Part shown: positions 10,465 through 19,831 of the stretch, one piece after another
Position numbering within the stretch: the stretch's first letter is position 1
Layout of the letters: every line of letters starts with the position of its first letter
NCBI GenBank assembly: GCA_002690915.1
Contig: NZGF01000022.1
Location: 1-59,667 of the forward strand
Source of the DNA: Crocinitomicaceae bacterium
GTDB taxonomy: Bacteria > Bacteroidota > Bacteroidia > Flavobacteriales_D > Sanyastnellaceae
Length of the DNA stretch: 59,667 bases
Direction: 5' to 3'
The notes under the pieces: model-generated
The model's input: only the letters and a program-made list of their open reading frames with translations
What the model was told of the DNA's origin: nothing
Database searches by the model: none
Translations under genes and position numbers: made by a program

Positions 10465-11543
10465 AAAAAACGATGAACCCTACTATGAATACTTCCTTGC
10501 GAAAGCTTACCCTCATGGCGGTGGCGGCCATGTTCTGGGGCGGCTGCGGTAACGCCGAAGCCCCTGTCGAAGAATCGGCTACTCCAGCGGCCTCCAAGTC
10601 CGTTCAGGTTGGCGTCATGCCGCTCACACCTCAGTCCTTTACGCACCGGTTCTCGGTTCAAGGCAATGTGGAAACCGACCGCAACGCTTTGTTGACTTCC
10701 GAGTTCGGCGGTCGCATTGAGGACGTCTATGTTCGCGAAGGCGCGCAGGTCGAAATGGGAGATCCATTGGTCAAAGTGGATACGGATGTTATTGAGGGGT
10801 CGATAGCGGAATTGAGCACGCAGCTAAAATTGGCGGAAGTGGTTTTCGAGCGTCAACAGAGGCTCTGGGACCAAGAAATCGGATCGGAGATTGAATACCT
10901 CCAAGCCAAGACTCAACTTGAGTCGCTTCAGCGCTCGATGGAAACCCTGACCGAGCAGAAAGACATGGCGGTTATGCGCGCCCCGTTCACGGGGGTCGTC
11001 GACCGATGCCTCGCGAAGTCGGGAGAATTCGCCGTTCCGGGAGCGCCGTTGGTTCGCATTGTGAACCTGAGTGACATGAAGGTTCGTGCGATGGTGAGTG
11101 ACCATTACGCAGGCCAAATCAACAAGGGCATGCCAGCCTCGGTCATTGTGAGCGGTGTGGACACCATCGAGACCACCGTTGGCCGAGTCGGTCAATTTAT
11201 CAACCCGGCCAACCGAACGTTGGAGATCACCTTGCCACTTCCGGAAGGCACTTCGTTTTTGCCCAATATGTTCGCCAGTGTTTGGCTCGAAGACATGAAC
11301 CTCGATAGTGCCCTCGTGCTTCCAAGCTCCATCGTTCAGCAGGACATCAATGGCGAGGATTTTGTTTTTGTGGCGGCGGGCGAAGGCATGGAACGAATGG
11401 TTGAGAAGCGTGTGCTCAAAATGGGCATGGGTTCAGGCGACGTGATGCTCGTAGAGCACGGCCTTTCCTTCGGCCAAGATGTCATATCCAAAGGCGCTAC
11501 ACGCGTTGTTGCCGGACAAGCTGTAAGCATCATCCAGGAGTAA
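10461..11543 (+). CDS. RND efflux periplasmic adaptor (membrane fusion protein)
   Basis: A 360-residue HlyD/AcrA-type adaptor, probably a lipoprotein: the N-terminal hydrophobic stretch ends in the lipobox-like FWGGC with Cys29. The split lipoyl domain is visible as GRIEDVYVREGAQVEMGDPL and, after an alpha-helical hairpin rich in Glu and Gln, as MRAPFTGVVDRCLAKSGEF. The beta-barrel and membrane-proximal domains follow. Several in-frame Met (10461, 10473, 10485) could start it; 10461 overlaps the tolC-like stop as ATGA. The next gene begins 7 nt after the stop. It links the inner-membrane pump to the TolC-like channel. Confidence 0.92.
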   Translation: MKKTMNPTMNTSLRKLTLMAVAAMFWGGCGNAEAPVEESATPAASKSVQVGVMPLTPQSFTHRFSVQGNVETDRNALLTSEFGGRIEDVYVREGAQVEMGDPLVKVDTDVIEGSIAELSTQLKLAEVVFERQQRLWDQEIGSEIEYLQAKTQLESLQRSMETLTEQKDMAVMRAPFTGVVDRCLAKSGEFAVPGAPLVRIVNLSDMKVRAMVSDHYAGQINKGMPASVIVSGVDTIETTVGRVGQFINPANRTLEITLPLPEGTSFLPNMFASVWLEDMNLDSALVLPSSIVQQDINGEDFVFVAAGEGMERMVEKRVLKMGMGSGDVMLVEHGLSFGQDVISKGATRVVAGQAVSIIQE

Positions 11544-11550
11544 GAACCCC

Positions 11551-14500
11551 ATGGAAGACATTCAACCCCAAGAAGGCTCACGGGAATTTGGGCTGAGTTC
11601 GTGGAGCGTCACCAATCGCACCACGGTATTTGTGCTGATGACCATCATCATCATCAGCGGCCTGTACAGCTACATCACGGTTCCCAAAGAGAGCTTCCCG
11701 GAAGTAGTGATTCCCGAGGTTTACGTAGGGACACCGTATCCTGGCAACAGTCCGATAAACATCGAAAAACTCATTACGCGACCTCTTGAAAAAGAGATCA
11801 ACACAATCACCGGAGTCGATGAAATTTCTTCGACTTCCATTCAAGGCTACAGCGCCATCGACATCAAGTTTGATTTCGATGTGACCCCGGACGAGGCTTT
11901 GCGCAAAGTCAAGGACGCGGTGGACAGGGCGAAGGCAGACCCTGATTTCCCAGACGACCTGCCTGCCGATCCGAATGTCTTCGAATTGAATTTCTCGGAG
12001 TTGCTGCCCGTCATGAACGTCAACCTCTCCGGAGACTACAGCTTAGACGAGTTGAAGCGCTATGCAGAGCAATTGGAGGAGGACATCGAAGAACTCCCAG
12101 AGATTTCCAAGGTGGACATCCGCGGGGTCATGGATAAGGAAGTCGAGATTGTCGTCGACCACCTTCGGGCAGAGGCCATGCAGGTCAGCTTCAACGACAT
12201 CTCTGGCGCTATTGCGCAGGAAAACGTGACCATTTCTGGTGGTGATTTGCTGGTCGACAACTACCGCCGCACCGTGCAAGTCGTCGGGGACTTTCAGTCC
12301 ATGGAAGACATCGAAAATGTAATTATCAAAAGCGAGGCAGACGCCCCCATTTACCTCCGCGACGTCGCAATGGTTCGGTTTGTGGAGCAGGACAAAACCA
12401 GCTATGCAAGGGAGTACCTACAACCCGTGGTTTCGTTGGATATCATCAAGCGCGCCGGTGAAAACCTCATCGCAGCCTCTGATGGCATTAACCTCATCAT
12501 CGCCGAGGCGAAGGCGTCGTACCTCCCTTCCAACCTCAATGTGAGCATCACCAACGACCAATCTGACCAGACCCGAACACAAGTGGAGGAGTTGCAGAAT
12601 TCCATCATTTTTGGGGTTTTGCTCGTAGTCGGGGTCTTGCTGTTCTTCCTCGGTTTGCGCAACGCCCTGTTCGTCGGGGTCGCTATCCCACTGTCCATGT
12701 TCATGTCGTTCATGGTGCTTAGCGCGCTGGGCATCACCTTCAATGTGATGGTGCTGTTCTCGCTTGTACTGGCGCTCGGTATGTTGGTGGACAATGGCAT
12801 TGTGGTCGTAGAGAACGTCTACCGCTTGATGGACGAGGGTAAATCCGCCATCGTTGCTGCGAAACTCGGTGTCGGTGAAGTGGCATGGCCCATTATTGCC
12901 TCCACGGCAACGACGCTCGCAGCTTTCCTACCGCTAGCCATTTGGCCTGGACTAATTGGTGAGTTCATGAAGTACTTGCCGATTACGTTGATTGTGGTTT
13001 TGAGCTCATCCTTGTTTGTGGCGCTTGTTATCAATCCGGTTTTGACATCGGTATTTATGCGTGTGGGAGAGGAGGCGCTGGACAAGCGCCGGTCCAACCG
13101 GGTGAGCATTTCTCTTGCCGGATTCGGTTTGGTATTCTTGGTGCTTGGCGCCGTGGCGTTTGGCAACTTGCTGATCATCGCGGGTTTGCTTACAGCATTG
13201 AATGCGCACGTGTTGAATCCTGCTGCACAAGTGTTTCAGAACCGTTTCTTGCCGCGCCTCGAAAAGGGCTACGAGCGGTTCCTGCGTTTTGCATTGGCCA
13301 AACGTCGCCCGTGGTTTTTCTTTTTTGGAACAGCCAGCTTGATGCTAGTAGCATTCGTTTTGCTGGGAGCGTTTCCGCCCAAGGTTGAATTCTTCCCAAG
13401 CAACGAACCGCAGTACCTGAACATCTTCATTACAAAGCCAATCGGCACGGACATCGGGGAAACGAATCGTGTGACCCGGGAGATCGAAGGCATGGTCTTG
13501 GAGGTTTTGAACGAGGACCGCTTTATGCGTCTCAATCCGGAAACCGGTGAGCTGGAAGCGTACATGGCTAATTCGGTCATCGGTCAGGTGGGCAATGGCA
13601 CCAGCGACCCGCAGGAGGGCCCGTCCTTAGGCAACACACCGCACAAAGCGCGTATTGTGGTGAATTTCGTGAAGTTTCAAGAGCGCCAGGGGCAATCGAC
13701 CCGCGACCTTTTGCGCGCTGTGCGCGAGCGGTTGAGCGGCTACCCGGAAGCGGAAATTGTAGTAACCAAGAACTCCGACGGTCCGCCCCAAGGTCCGCCA
13801 ATCAACATCGAAATACGCGGAGAAGATTACGACGACTTATTGGCGTTTGCTACAGCCTTGCGCCAGCACCTCCGCAATTTGGGTTTTGCCGGGGTGGAAG
13901 AGTTGAAAATCGACGTAGACAAGCGCAAACCCGAGCTCCCGATTACCATCGACCGCGAGAAGGCTCGTCGCTACGGACTGTCCACACAAAACATCGGATA
14001 TACGATCCGAACAGCCCTTTTCGGGCGCGAAGTGAGCTCGTACAAGGACGGCGAAGACGATTACCCGATCAACGTACGGTTCGAAGAGTCGGCACGCAAC
14101 AACGTAGATGCTTTGATGAACCAGAAGGTCATTTTCCGCAGCGCATCCGATGGCCAAATCAAAGAAGTGCCCATCAGTGCCGTGGCAACCGCCGAGCGCA
14201 GCACGACGTTCAGCAGCGTTAAACGAAAAGATCTCGATCGCATCATTACGTTGAGCTCGAACGTACTGGAGGGCGCAAATGCCAATGAGATTGTGGCGCA
14301 AATGGAAACTGCGTTGGAAGGGTTTGAAATCCCAGAAGGCGTGCGGTTTGCGTTCACAGGTCAACAGGAAGAGCAGGCTAAAGAATTGGCGTTTTTGTCT
14401 CAAGCCCTTTTGCTTGCGCTGTTTCTCATCGTTCTCATCATTGTGGCGCAATTCAACTCCATCACGACCCCTTTCATTATTGGTTTCAGCGTGTTCTTCA

Positions 14501-14997
14501 GCCTGATAGGGGTGCTTTTGGGGCTCGTCATCTTTCAGATGGATTTTGTCATCATCATGACCATGATTGGCATCATTTCGTTGGCCGGTGTGGTGGTGAA
14601 TAACGCCATTGTTTTGATTGATTACACCGACCTGATTCGCGAGCGCAGGCGGCGGGACCAGAAGATGAACAGTCATTTGCCCTTCAGCGAAGTGGTGGAA
14701 TCCATTGTCACGGGCGGACGCACCCGTCTGCGGCCAGTGCTGCTCACTGCTATCACCACCGTCCTCGGTCTGTTGCCTTTGGCCATCGGCCTAAACATTG
14801 ATTTCGTCACGTTGGTCACCGAGTACGACCCTCGGATTTACATCGGCGGGGACAACAACGTATTCTGGAAGCCGATGAGCTGGGCCATTATTTACGGCCT
14901 CACGTTTGCCACCTTCTTGACATTAATCATTGTGCCGGTGATGTACTGGTGGATTACACGCATGCAGTACAAGTACTTCTTGAAAGAGACGGTTTAA
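11551..14997 (+). CDS. RND-family inner-membrane efflux transporter
   Basis: A 1148-residue AcrB/MexB-related proton-driven pump with the usual 12-helix pattern: one N-terminal helix, a large periplasmic loop, a block of helices from about residue 345, a second periplasmic loop, then the C-terminal helices. The TM4 motif reads GMLVDNGIVVVEN: the first of the two Asp in the AcrB proton-relay pair is kept, the second is Asn. It is slightly longer than AcrB (1049), with extra residues around 510-580. It is the last gene of the tetR operon and ends 2 nt from the convergent murF-alr stop. Whether it exports drugs, metals or other compounds is not clear. Confidence 0.93.
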   Translation: MEDIQPQEGSREFGLSSWSVTNRTTVFVLMTIIIISGLYSYITVPKESFPEVVIPEVYVGTPYPGNSPINIEKLITRPLEKEINTITGVDEISSTSIQGYSAIDIKFDFDVTPDEALRKVKDAVDRAKADPDFPDDLPADPNVFELNFSELLPVMNVNLSGDYSLDELKRYAEQLEEDIEELPEISKVDIRGVMDKEVEIVVDHLRAEAMQVSFNDISGAIAQENVTISGGDLLVDNYRRTVQVVGDFQSMEDIENVIIKSEADAPIYLRDVAMVRFVEQDKTSYAREYLQPVVSLDIIKRAGENLIAASDGINLIIAEAKASYLPSNLNVSITNDQSDQTRTQVEELQNSIIFGVLLVVGVLLFFLGLRNALFVGVAIPLSMFMSFMVLSALGITFNVMVLFSLVLALGMLVDNGIVVVENVYRLMDEGKSAIVAAKLGVGEVAWPIIASTATTLAAFLPLAIWPGLIGEFMKYLPITLIVVLSSSLFVALVINPVLTSVFMRVGEEALDKRRSNRVSISLAGFGLVFLVLGAVAFGNLLIIAGLLTALNAHVLNPAAQVFQNRFLPRLEKGYERFLRFALAKRRPWFFFFGTASLMLVAFVLLGAFPPKVEFFPSNEPQYLNIFITKPIGTDIGETNRVTREIEGMVLEVLNEDRFMRLNPETGELEAYMANSVIGQVGNGTSDPQEGPSLGNTPHKARIVVNFVKFQERQGQSTRDLLRAVRERLSGYPEAEIVVTKNSDGPPQGPPINIEIRGEDYDDLLAFATALRQHLRNLGFAGVEELKIDVDKRKPELPITIDREKARRYGLSTQNIGYTIRTALFGREVSSYKDGEDDYPINVRFEESARNNVDALMNQKVIFRSASDGQIKEVPISAVATAERSTTFSSVKRKDLDRIITLSSNVLEGANANEIVAQMETALEGFEIPEGVRFAFTGQQEEQAKELAFLSQALLLALFLIVLIIVAQFNSITTPFIIGFSVFFSLIGVLLGLVIFQMDFVIIMTMIGIISLAGVVVNNAIVLIDYTDLIRERRRRDQKMNSHLPFSEVVESIVTGGRTRLRPVLLTAITTVLGLLPLAIGLNIDFVTLVTEYDPRIYIGGDNNVFWKPMSWAIIYGLTFATFLTLIIVPVMYWWITRMQYKYFLKETV

Positions 14998-14999
14998 GC

Positions 15000-17465
15000 T
15001 CAGCTGCCTCGCTGTTCGCGAAGGACCCGCGTGGGTATGCGCGACAAAATCTCATAAGCTATTGTTCCGGCCGCCGCTGCAACATCCTCAATGGTTAGCT
15101 GGCGGCCGAACAGCTCGACGCTGTCCCCAATTCGGACTTTGGGGATGGACGTGACATCGATCATGGTCATGTCCATGCACACCTTTCCGACAACGGGCGC
15201 ACGTCGGCCTCGGACCGCAACGTATCCACGCCCATTGGAAAGGCTCCGCGGGTATCCATCCGCATACCCGACTGGTAAGGTGGCGAGGATGCGCTCATGG
15301 GACGCTGCATCTTCCAATCCATACCCGACTCCTTCGTTCGGTGGGACGCGATGCAATGAGGCGATGGCCGTTTCAAAATGAACCACAGGCTTGAGGTTTA
15401 TTTCGCCCGCAGGCACCATACCGAGTAACGCAATTCCTGTGCGAACATAATCGCCTGCCGCATTGGGAAAGCGCATCAACCCAGACGAATTAAGGAGGTG
15501 CGTTTTTACATCTGGACACACCGCTCGCATTGCTTTTACGGTGCGATTAAATGCGGCCGTTTGCCGGTGTGTGGCATCGTCTTGGTCCGGCCGGTCCGCG
15601 CTTGCGAGATGGCTAAAAACGGTTTTTACTTGAACGCTTGGATGCCCTGCAATGCTAAGCAAGGCCTTGTCGTCTGGTGCAAATCCCAGACGGTGCATGC
15701 CCGTGTCTACTTTGAGGTGAACGGGCCATGGAGATTTCTTCTCTCTCAATTCACGGACCAGCGCTTCAAACTGTTCTTCGGAATGAACGGTTGGCTCCAA
15801 GCGGTGTTGGAGCAGCGCTTGAAACGTGTCAGGCGTAGGGTTCAAAACAAGGATACGGCTGGTGATGCCGTGCGTTCGCAATTCCACTCCCTCTTCCGTG
15901 CAAGCAACGGCGACCAAGGGTACGCGGTGGAACTGCAGCACCCGCGCAATGGCAGCAGCGTGTGTTCCGTAGCCGCTTGCTTTGATAACGCCGATGAGGT
16001 CGGTACCGCTTGGGCAATGGGAGCGGATGTAACGGCGAAGGTGCTGGAGGTTGTGAGTGAGCGCTTCTAAATCGAGCACGAGGCGCGTGGTGTGCCCTCG
16101 TTGCACCAGTGCGTCGGTGAGCCTTTCGAATCGATCAATGCGGGGGCCTTTGACCAACACGTGGTGCCCGTGGAATGGGTCGTCTTCTCCGAGCAATACC
16201 CCTATCGCTTCCTCGGCTGAGGTAAATTGCCGCCACGGCGGCGGATCGTTTACCGAACCCCATGCGTCACCAATAACCCATGCCGTGTCGATGCCACTGG
16301 CTGCAATCAGGGATTTAAGCCGTTCTACACCGTCAGCTTTCATGCCGGGAACAGGCCCAATGATGGCGCCTTTTTTGGCGGTCCCTGGTATGCGCTTCAG
16401 ATCACTCAGCGCAAGACTCAGGGCATCCCAATCGTTGGTGTAAGCATCGGATAAAACCCACATGCCGTCGCCTTTTCGAATGCGCTGCATGCGATGTTCC
16501 AAATCCCTAAACCGACCCAGTGCGCTGCCAATTTCGCCAGCAGGAATGCCCCAGACCAGGCCCACCAATGCGGCGGTCATTGCGTTGCGGTAGCCCATTT
16601 CATCAGAGAAAGGAAGGAACCAAGCAAACCGTTGGCCACCATATTCCGCGGTGACAGCCCTCCCTTTCGTTTGCAAGTTGCTCGATACCCTCAGCGCATC
16701 GCGTTCAGACTCACCCCACGTGTGCACGGTTGTGCCCTTGGCGAGGATTTGTTGAGCAGCTGATGTGAGGTAACCAGGCATGGCTACCCATTCGCAGCCT
16801 TCAAATAAGGTAAGTTTTTCGTTGCGAAGGGCCTCTGTGCCGTCGAAGTTTTCGAGGTGGGCCTCGCCGAGATGGGTCAGTATACCGATGTTTGGGCGGA
16901 TGCAGTTCGCGAGGCGTGCCATTTCTCCCGGGCGGCTGATGCCGGCTTCCACAACACCCCAGGCATGGTGTGGGGTCAATTCAGACAGCGCCAGCGGTAC
17001 TCCGACTTGGCTGTTGTAGCTGCGGGGGCTACCAAAGGCCACCGTGCGCGGAGCAATGAGTTGTAGTAGCCATTCTTTGACGGTGGTTTTGCCGTTGCTG
17101 CCTGTGATGGCGATGATGGACGTCCCGCACGTGTGCCGCCATTGCCGGGCCAGGTCTTGCCAAGCCGCGATAGGATCGGCACATCGTACCACGTCGGATT
17201 GAGGCAGCGCTGGCACTGTGGTGTTATTGCCGACGAGGAAGTAACGCGCTCCTTTGATGTGGGCCTCTTCAAGGAAAGCGTGGCCGTCGTGCCAGTTTCC
17301 AGGAATGGCAACAAACGCCAATGCTCCGGGCCTAGCGGCCTCAAGCGTGCGTGAGTCTTGGGTGATGAATAACGCGGTGTTTGCTGGTGCGGGCACACTG
17401 TCCTCCGTGACGGCGTGCGTTGAAGAGGCTTGGTCAAGCCACGCCTTCCATGCACCGACGGTCAT
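15000..17465 (-). CDS. murF-alr: Bifunctional MurF ligase - alanine racemase
   Basis: An 821-residue fusion that makes D-alanine and ligates D-Ala-D-Ala onto UDP-MurNAc-tripeptide, both in the cytoplasm. The MurF half (about 1-455) has the ATP loop TGSNGKTT (121-128). The Alr half (about 458-821) has the PLP lysine in VIKASGYG (Lys495) and the PVGYADGYPR stretch that should hold the second catalytic residue, Tyr. Such fusions are known from Bacteroidota. The start ATG overlaps the thymidine kinase stop by 4 bp (ATGA), so it is probably cotranscribed with tdk. The usual KADAYGHG motif is altered to KASGYGTHA, with the Lys and Tyr conserved. Confidence 0.93.
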   Translation of the reverse strand: MTVGAWKAWLDQASSTHAVTEDSVPAPANTALFITQDSRTLEAARPGALAFVAIPGNWHDGHAFLEEAHIKGARYFLVGNNTTVPALPQSDVVRCADPIAAWQDLARQWRHTCGTSIIAITGSNGKTTVKEWLLQLIAPRTVAFGSPRSYNSQVGVPLALSELTPHHAWGVVEAGISRPGEMARLANCIRPNIGILTHLGEAHLENFDGTEALRNEKLTLFEGCEWVAMPGYLTSAAQQILAKGTTVHTWGESERDALRVSSNLQTKGRAVTAEYGGQRFAWFLPFSDEMGYRNAMTAALVGLVWGIPAGEIGSALGRFRDLEHRMQRIRKGDGMWVLSDAYTNDWDALSLALSDLKRIPGTAKKGAIIGPVPGMKADGVERLKSLIAASGIDTAWVIGDAWGSVNDPPPWRQFTSAEEAIGVLLGEDDPFHGHHVLVKGPRIDRFERLTDALVQRGHTTRLVLDLEALTHNLQHLRRYIRSHCPSGTDLIGVIKASGYGTHAAAIARVLQFHRVPLVAVACTEEGVELRTHGITSRILVLNPTPDTFQALLQHRLEPTVHSEEQFEALVRELREKKSPWPVHLKVDTGMHRLGFAPDDKALLSIAGHPSVQVKTVFSHLASADRPDQDDATHRQTAAFNRTVKAMRAVCPDVKTHLLNSSGLMRFPNAAGDYVRTGIALLGMVPAGEINLKPVVHFETAIASLHRVPPNEGVGYGLEDAASHERILATLPVGYADGYPRSLSNGRGYVAVRGRRAPVVGKVCMDMTMIDVTSIPKVRIGDSVELFGRQLTIEDVAAAAGTIAYEILSRIPTRVLREQRGS

Positions 17466-18091
17466 TCGGCCGAGGATTCGCGGCGGTCGGCCTGTCTTCG
17501 CGCTTCGACGAAGGCTTGTCGGGTGAGCGGGATGTAGCGGTCTTTTTCACCAATTTCCACGGTACTGTCTCCGCCGGCGATTCGGTGTGAAAAATGCGCT
17601 GGCCGTCCCGTTTCCATGCAGACAGCGTGGAGTTTGGTGACTTCTTCGGCCAAGGCCAACAGTTCGGGCATGACGCCAAAAGGGATGCCTTTAAAATCCA
17701 AGTCCAATCCGGCTGCGATGACCCGAATGCCATTGTTGGCGAGGGTGATGCAGGTGGTGGGCAGTTCGGGATCAAAGAATTGGGCTTCGTCGATGGCGAC
17801 CACTGTGACTGGGCGCGGCTGGGCACTTAGGTAGTCGAGGATGCCTTGGCTGGAATCTACGGTGACCGACGGCAAAGTATTCGCATCGTGTGAGGTAACG
17901 TGGTTTATTTGGTAGCGCGTATCGGTAGACGGTTTGAAAATGACCGTGGGTTGTGCGGCGATTTGCGCGCGGCGCACACGGCGGAGCAGCTCTTCGGTTT
18001 TCCCTGAGAACATAGGACCGCAGACGACTTCAATGCGGCCTTCACCGAGGCCGATGTGTTGTAGGGGAGAATGTTCTTCGTGGGGAACCAT
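17462..18091 (-). CDS. tdk: Thymidine kinase
   Basis: Phosphorylates thymidine to dTMP in pyrimidine salvage. A 209-residue type II thymidine kinase with P-loop GPMFSGKT (25-32), the acidic VVAIDEAQFF motif and a lasso-like C-terminal substrate region (STVEIGEKDRYIPL). The structural zinc site usual in this family needs four Cys in two pairs. Here only the first remains (AVCMETG), and the second pair is replaced by TRQAF, so zinc is probably not bound. I recall similar losses in Bacteroidota homologues. The gene starts an operon with murF-alr (4-bp overlap) and is divergent from the lipoprotein gene over 86 bp. Confidence 0.93.
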   Translation of the reverse strand: MVPHEEHSPLQHIGLGEGRIEVVCGPMFSGKTEELLRRVRRAQIAAQPTVIFKPSTDTRYQINHVTSHDANTLPSVTVDSSQGILDYLSAQPRPVTVVAIDEAQFFDPELPTTCITLANNGIRVIAAGLDLDFKGIPFGVMPELLALAEEVTKLHAVCMETGRPAHFSHRIAGGDSTVEIGEKDRYIPLTRQAFVEARRQADRRESSAE

Positions 18092-18111
18092 GCAGCATGT
18101 AATATTATGTT

Positions 18112-18119
18112 CGAAATTA
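18112..18119 (-). promoter_or_regulatory. -7 box for tdk
   Basis: TAATTTCG on the minus strand, seven of eight matches to TAnnTTTG, ending 20 nt before the tdk ATG. It lies in the divergent 86-bp gap. A shorter TACTTTG on the plus strand nearby could serve the lipoprotein gene, but it lacks one spacer base. Confidence 0.35.
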
Positions 18120-18177
18120 GGGAGTCCCTACTTTGCAGACGTAAGAATTGGATTCATTTTTGAAAAAGCTCCGGAGC

Positions 18178-18582
18178 ATGCGAATATTCTATTTGTCCCT
18201 TGCTGTGACCGTTACCTTGTTTGGATGCACACGCACCCCTGGTGAGGGCGGCATTGCAACCGTTACCGGTAACGTGGAACTCGAGCAACGCATTGTAATT
18301 TCGAATCCAGCGGATGCCATTGTTGCTCCAGCTGCCGATGAGGATGTTTTCATTACGTACGGCGACCGAGTGGGTCCGGACGACCGCGTCCAAACCAATT
18401 TCGACGGAGAATTTGCCTTTTATGGTTTGCGCCCAGGTGGTTACACGGTGTATGTCTACAGTGAGGACACCTTTCCGATGTTCAACAATGCCCCAGACAT
18501 TGCCATTGTAAGGGAATTTGAAATCGAGTCCGGTGAGGAATCCGTTGACCTCGGAGCGCTGCGAATTTTTAAAGACATTTGA
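18178..18582 (+). CDS. Lipoprotein with carboxypeptidase-regulatory-like fold
   Basis: A 134-residue predicted lipoprotein. From the ATG at 18178 the signal peptide runs into LFGC with Cys17 as the lipid-modified residue; an in-frame TTG 30 nt upstream would give an atypical charged leader. The mature part has a beta-sandwich pattern with TNFDGEFAFYGLRPGGYTVY, as in carboxypeptidase-regulatory or transthyretin-like domains. Many Bacteroidota surface proteins carry such a domain, but a single stand-alone lipoprotein of this kind has no set function. The stop overlaps the next start as TTGA (18579-18582), so it is probably coupled to the DUF2490 gene. Confidence 0.7.
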   Translation: MRIFYLSLAVTVTLFGCTRTPGEGGIATVTGNVELEQRIVISNPADAIVAPAADEDVFITYGDRVGPDDRVQTNFDGEFAFYGLRPGGYTVYVYSEDTFPMFNNAPDIAIVREFEIESGEESVDLGALRIFKDI

Positions 18583-19724
18583 GCGCCGTGCGTGGCATCG
18601 TACTTCTGGCATGTGCAGCAGTTGCAGTTACTGCGAGCGGCCAATACACCGACACCGAGTGTTGGGTTGGCACAGGTGTGGGCCAGTCGCTCAACAAAAC
18701 CTGGTCTTGGTCATTGCAGTGGGAAAACCGCTGGACGCAAGGCGCCTCCTGGCATGAGCAGGGGCTAGTGGATGCGGCATTGGAGTACCGGATGAACAAG
18801 CACTGGGACCTCAACGTACAGTACCGGTTTGCGGAACGTCAGCAATTTGACGGTGGCTATGCGGCTCGTCGTCGGATTGCGTTGCGCGCCATTGGACGTT
18901 GGAAAACAGAGCGGGGCAAGTGGACCACCCGCATTATGACTTCCGAGAATTGGGCAGCGCGCCCGTGGTTCAGCGGTTCGCTTCCGGAAGGGCGAGTGGC
19001 CCCTTTGGTGCCTACGGTTCGTTCGCGCGTCGCTTATGGTCACCGTGTGACCAATCGACTCGATGCAGAGTTGAGCTGGGAAGTCTTCCACCGGCAGGGC
19101 GGCAGGTGGAGTGAACGCTGGCAGGTCAGTCTTGGTACGAAGCTATCTAAGCAATGGGACCTGGAATTGGCCTACTTGTGGGGCAACGAATGGTTGGACC
19201 CTGATCCTTGGCGCTCCCACGTGCTTCGTATCCAGACGTCTTACTCGTTGCGCAATGCAGAGCGACCGTTCAAGCGCATTCCATCAACGCTGGTTTACGC
19301 AGCGGGCAAGCGCTCTGCGATTAAAGGAACTTGTCCGGTGTGCACGTCGGATCAGGTCCGCATCACGGAGATTCACGCGAAGGGCATCCCGGCGGATTAC
19401 ATAGAGGTGCAGAATAATTCGAACGCTATATGTTCATTGAAAGGGTGGCGCATCACCGACGATTTGACAGCGGATGGCTGGGTGCTGCCCGAAGGTTGTT
19501 TGGCGCCCGGCGCAGTGCTCGTGGGGTATGAAAAAGGCAGGGGAGGGTTCCCGTTCGGTTTGTCCGCTTCCGGGGAGGTACTGTTTCTCCTCGATCCTGA
19601 GGGCAATGTGAAGCGTCAAATCCAGGTGCTGCCATCCACCGAAAATCGTGCGCAAGGCATAGGTAAAATGGGCGATTGGTCTTTTGTAGAGCCTTCACCG
19701 GGAGAGGTTCAAACAAGCAATTAA
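18579..19724 (+). CDS. DUF2490 protein with C-terminal lamin-tail-like domain
   Basis: A 381-residue exported protein. There is no ATG at the start; a TTG at 18579 overlaps the upstream stop, and a GTG at 18588 is the alternative. The signal peptide (GIVLLACAAVAVTASGQ) is followed by a DUF2490 region of about 220 residues with alternating aromatic beta-strands (LQWENRW, LEYRMNKHWDLNVQYRF, LSWEVFHRQ), probably an outer-membrane barrel. After about residue 245 a Cys pair (CPVC) leads to a lamin-tail-like domain: VRITEIHAKGIPADYIEVQN, LKGWRITDD, then LAPGAVLVGYE. The pairing of a barrel with this domain is unusual. Downstream are 107 bp with the rplM promoter. Confidence 0.68.
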   Translation: MSAVRGIVLLACAAVAVTASGQYTDTECWVGTGVGQSLNKTWSWSLQWENRWTQGASWHEQGLVDAALEYRMNKHWDLNVQYRFAERQQFDGGYAARRRIALRAIGRWKTERGKWTTRIMTSENWAARPWFSGSLPEGRVAPLVPTVRSRVAYGHRVTNRLDAELSWEVFHRQGGRWSERWQVSLGTKLSKQWDLELAYLWGNEWLDPDPWRSHVLRIQTSYSLRNAERPFKRIPSTLVYAAGKRSAIKGTCPVCTSDQVRITEIHAKGIPADYIEVQNNSNAICSLKGWRITDDLTADGWVLPEGCLAPGAVLVGYEKGRGGFPFGLSASGEVLFLLDPEGNVKRQIQVLPSTENRAQGIGKMGDWSFVEPSPGEVQTSN

Positions 19725-19755
19725 CCGATTCCTGAGTTTTTGTCCACATGATGGC

Positions 19756-19786
19756 TTGGGTTGTAAACATCCGTTTGCTATCTTCG
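19756..19786 (+). promoter_or_regulatory. Promoter and leader of rplM-rpsI
   Basis: TTG at 19756-19758, a 20-bp spacer, and TATCTTCG at 19779-19786 match the Bacteroidota promoter at most positions. The leader then has CCCAATTTTTGGG (19791-19803), a small hairpin near the expected transcript 5' end, about 30 nt before the GTG start. A role in ribosomal-protein autoregulation is possible but not shown. Confidence 0.5.
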
Positions 19787-19831
19787 CACCCCCAATTTTT
19801 GGGAGAATTTGAACATTCAAAACACTGAGCT

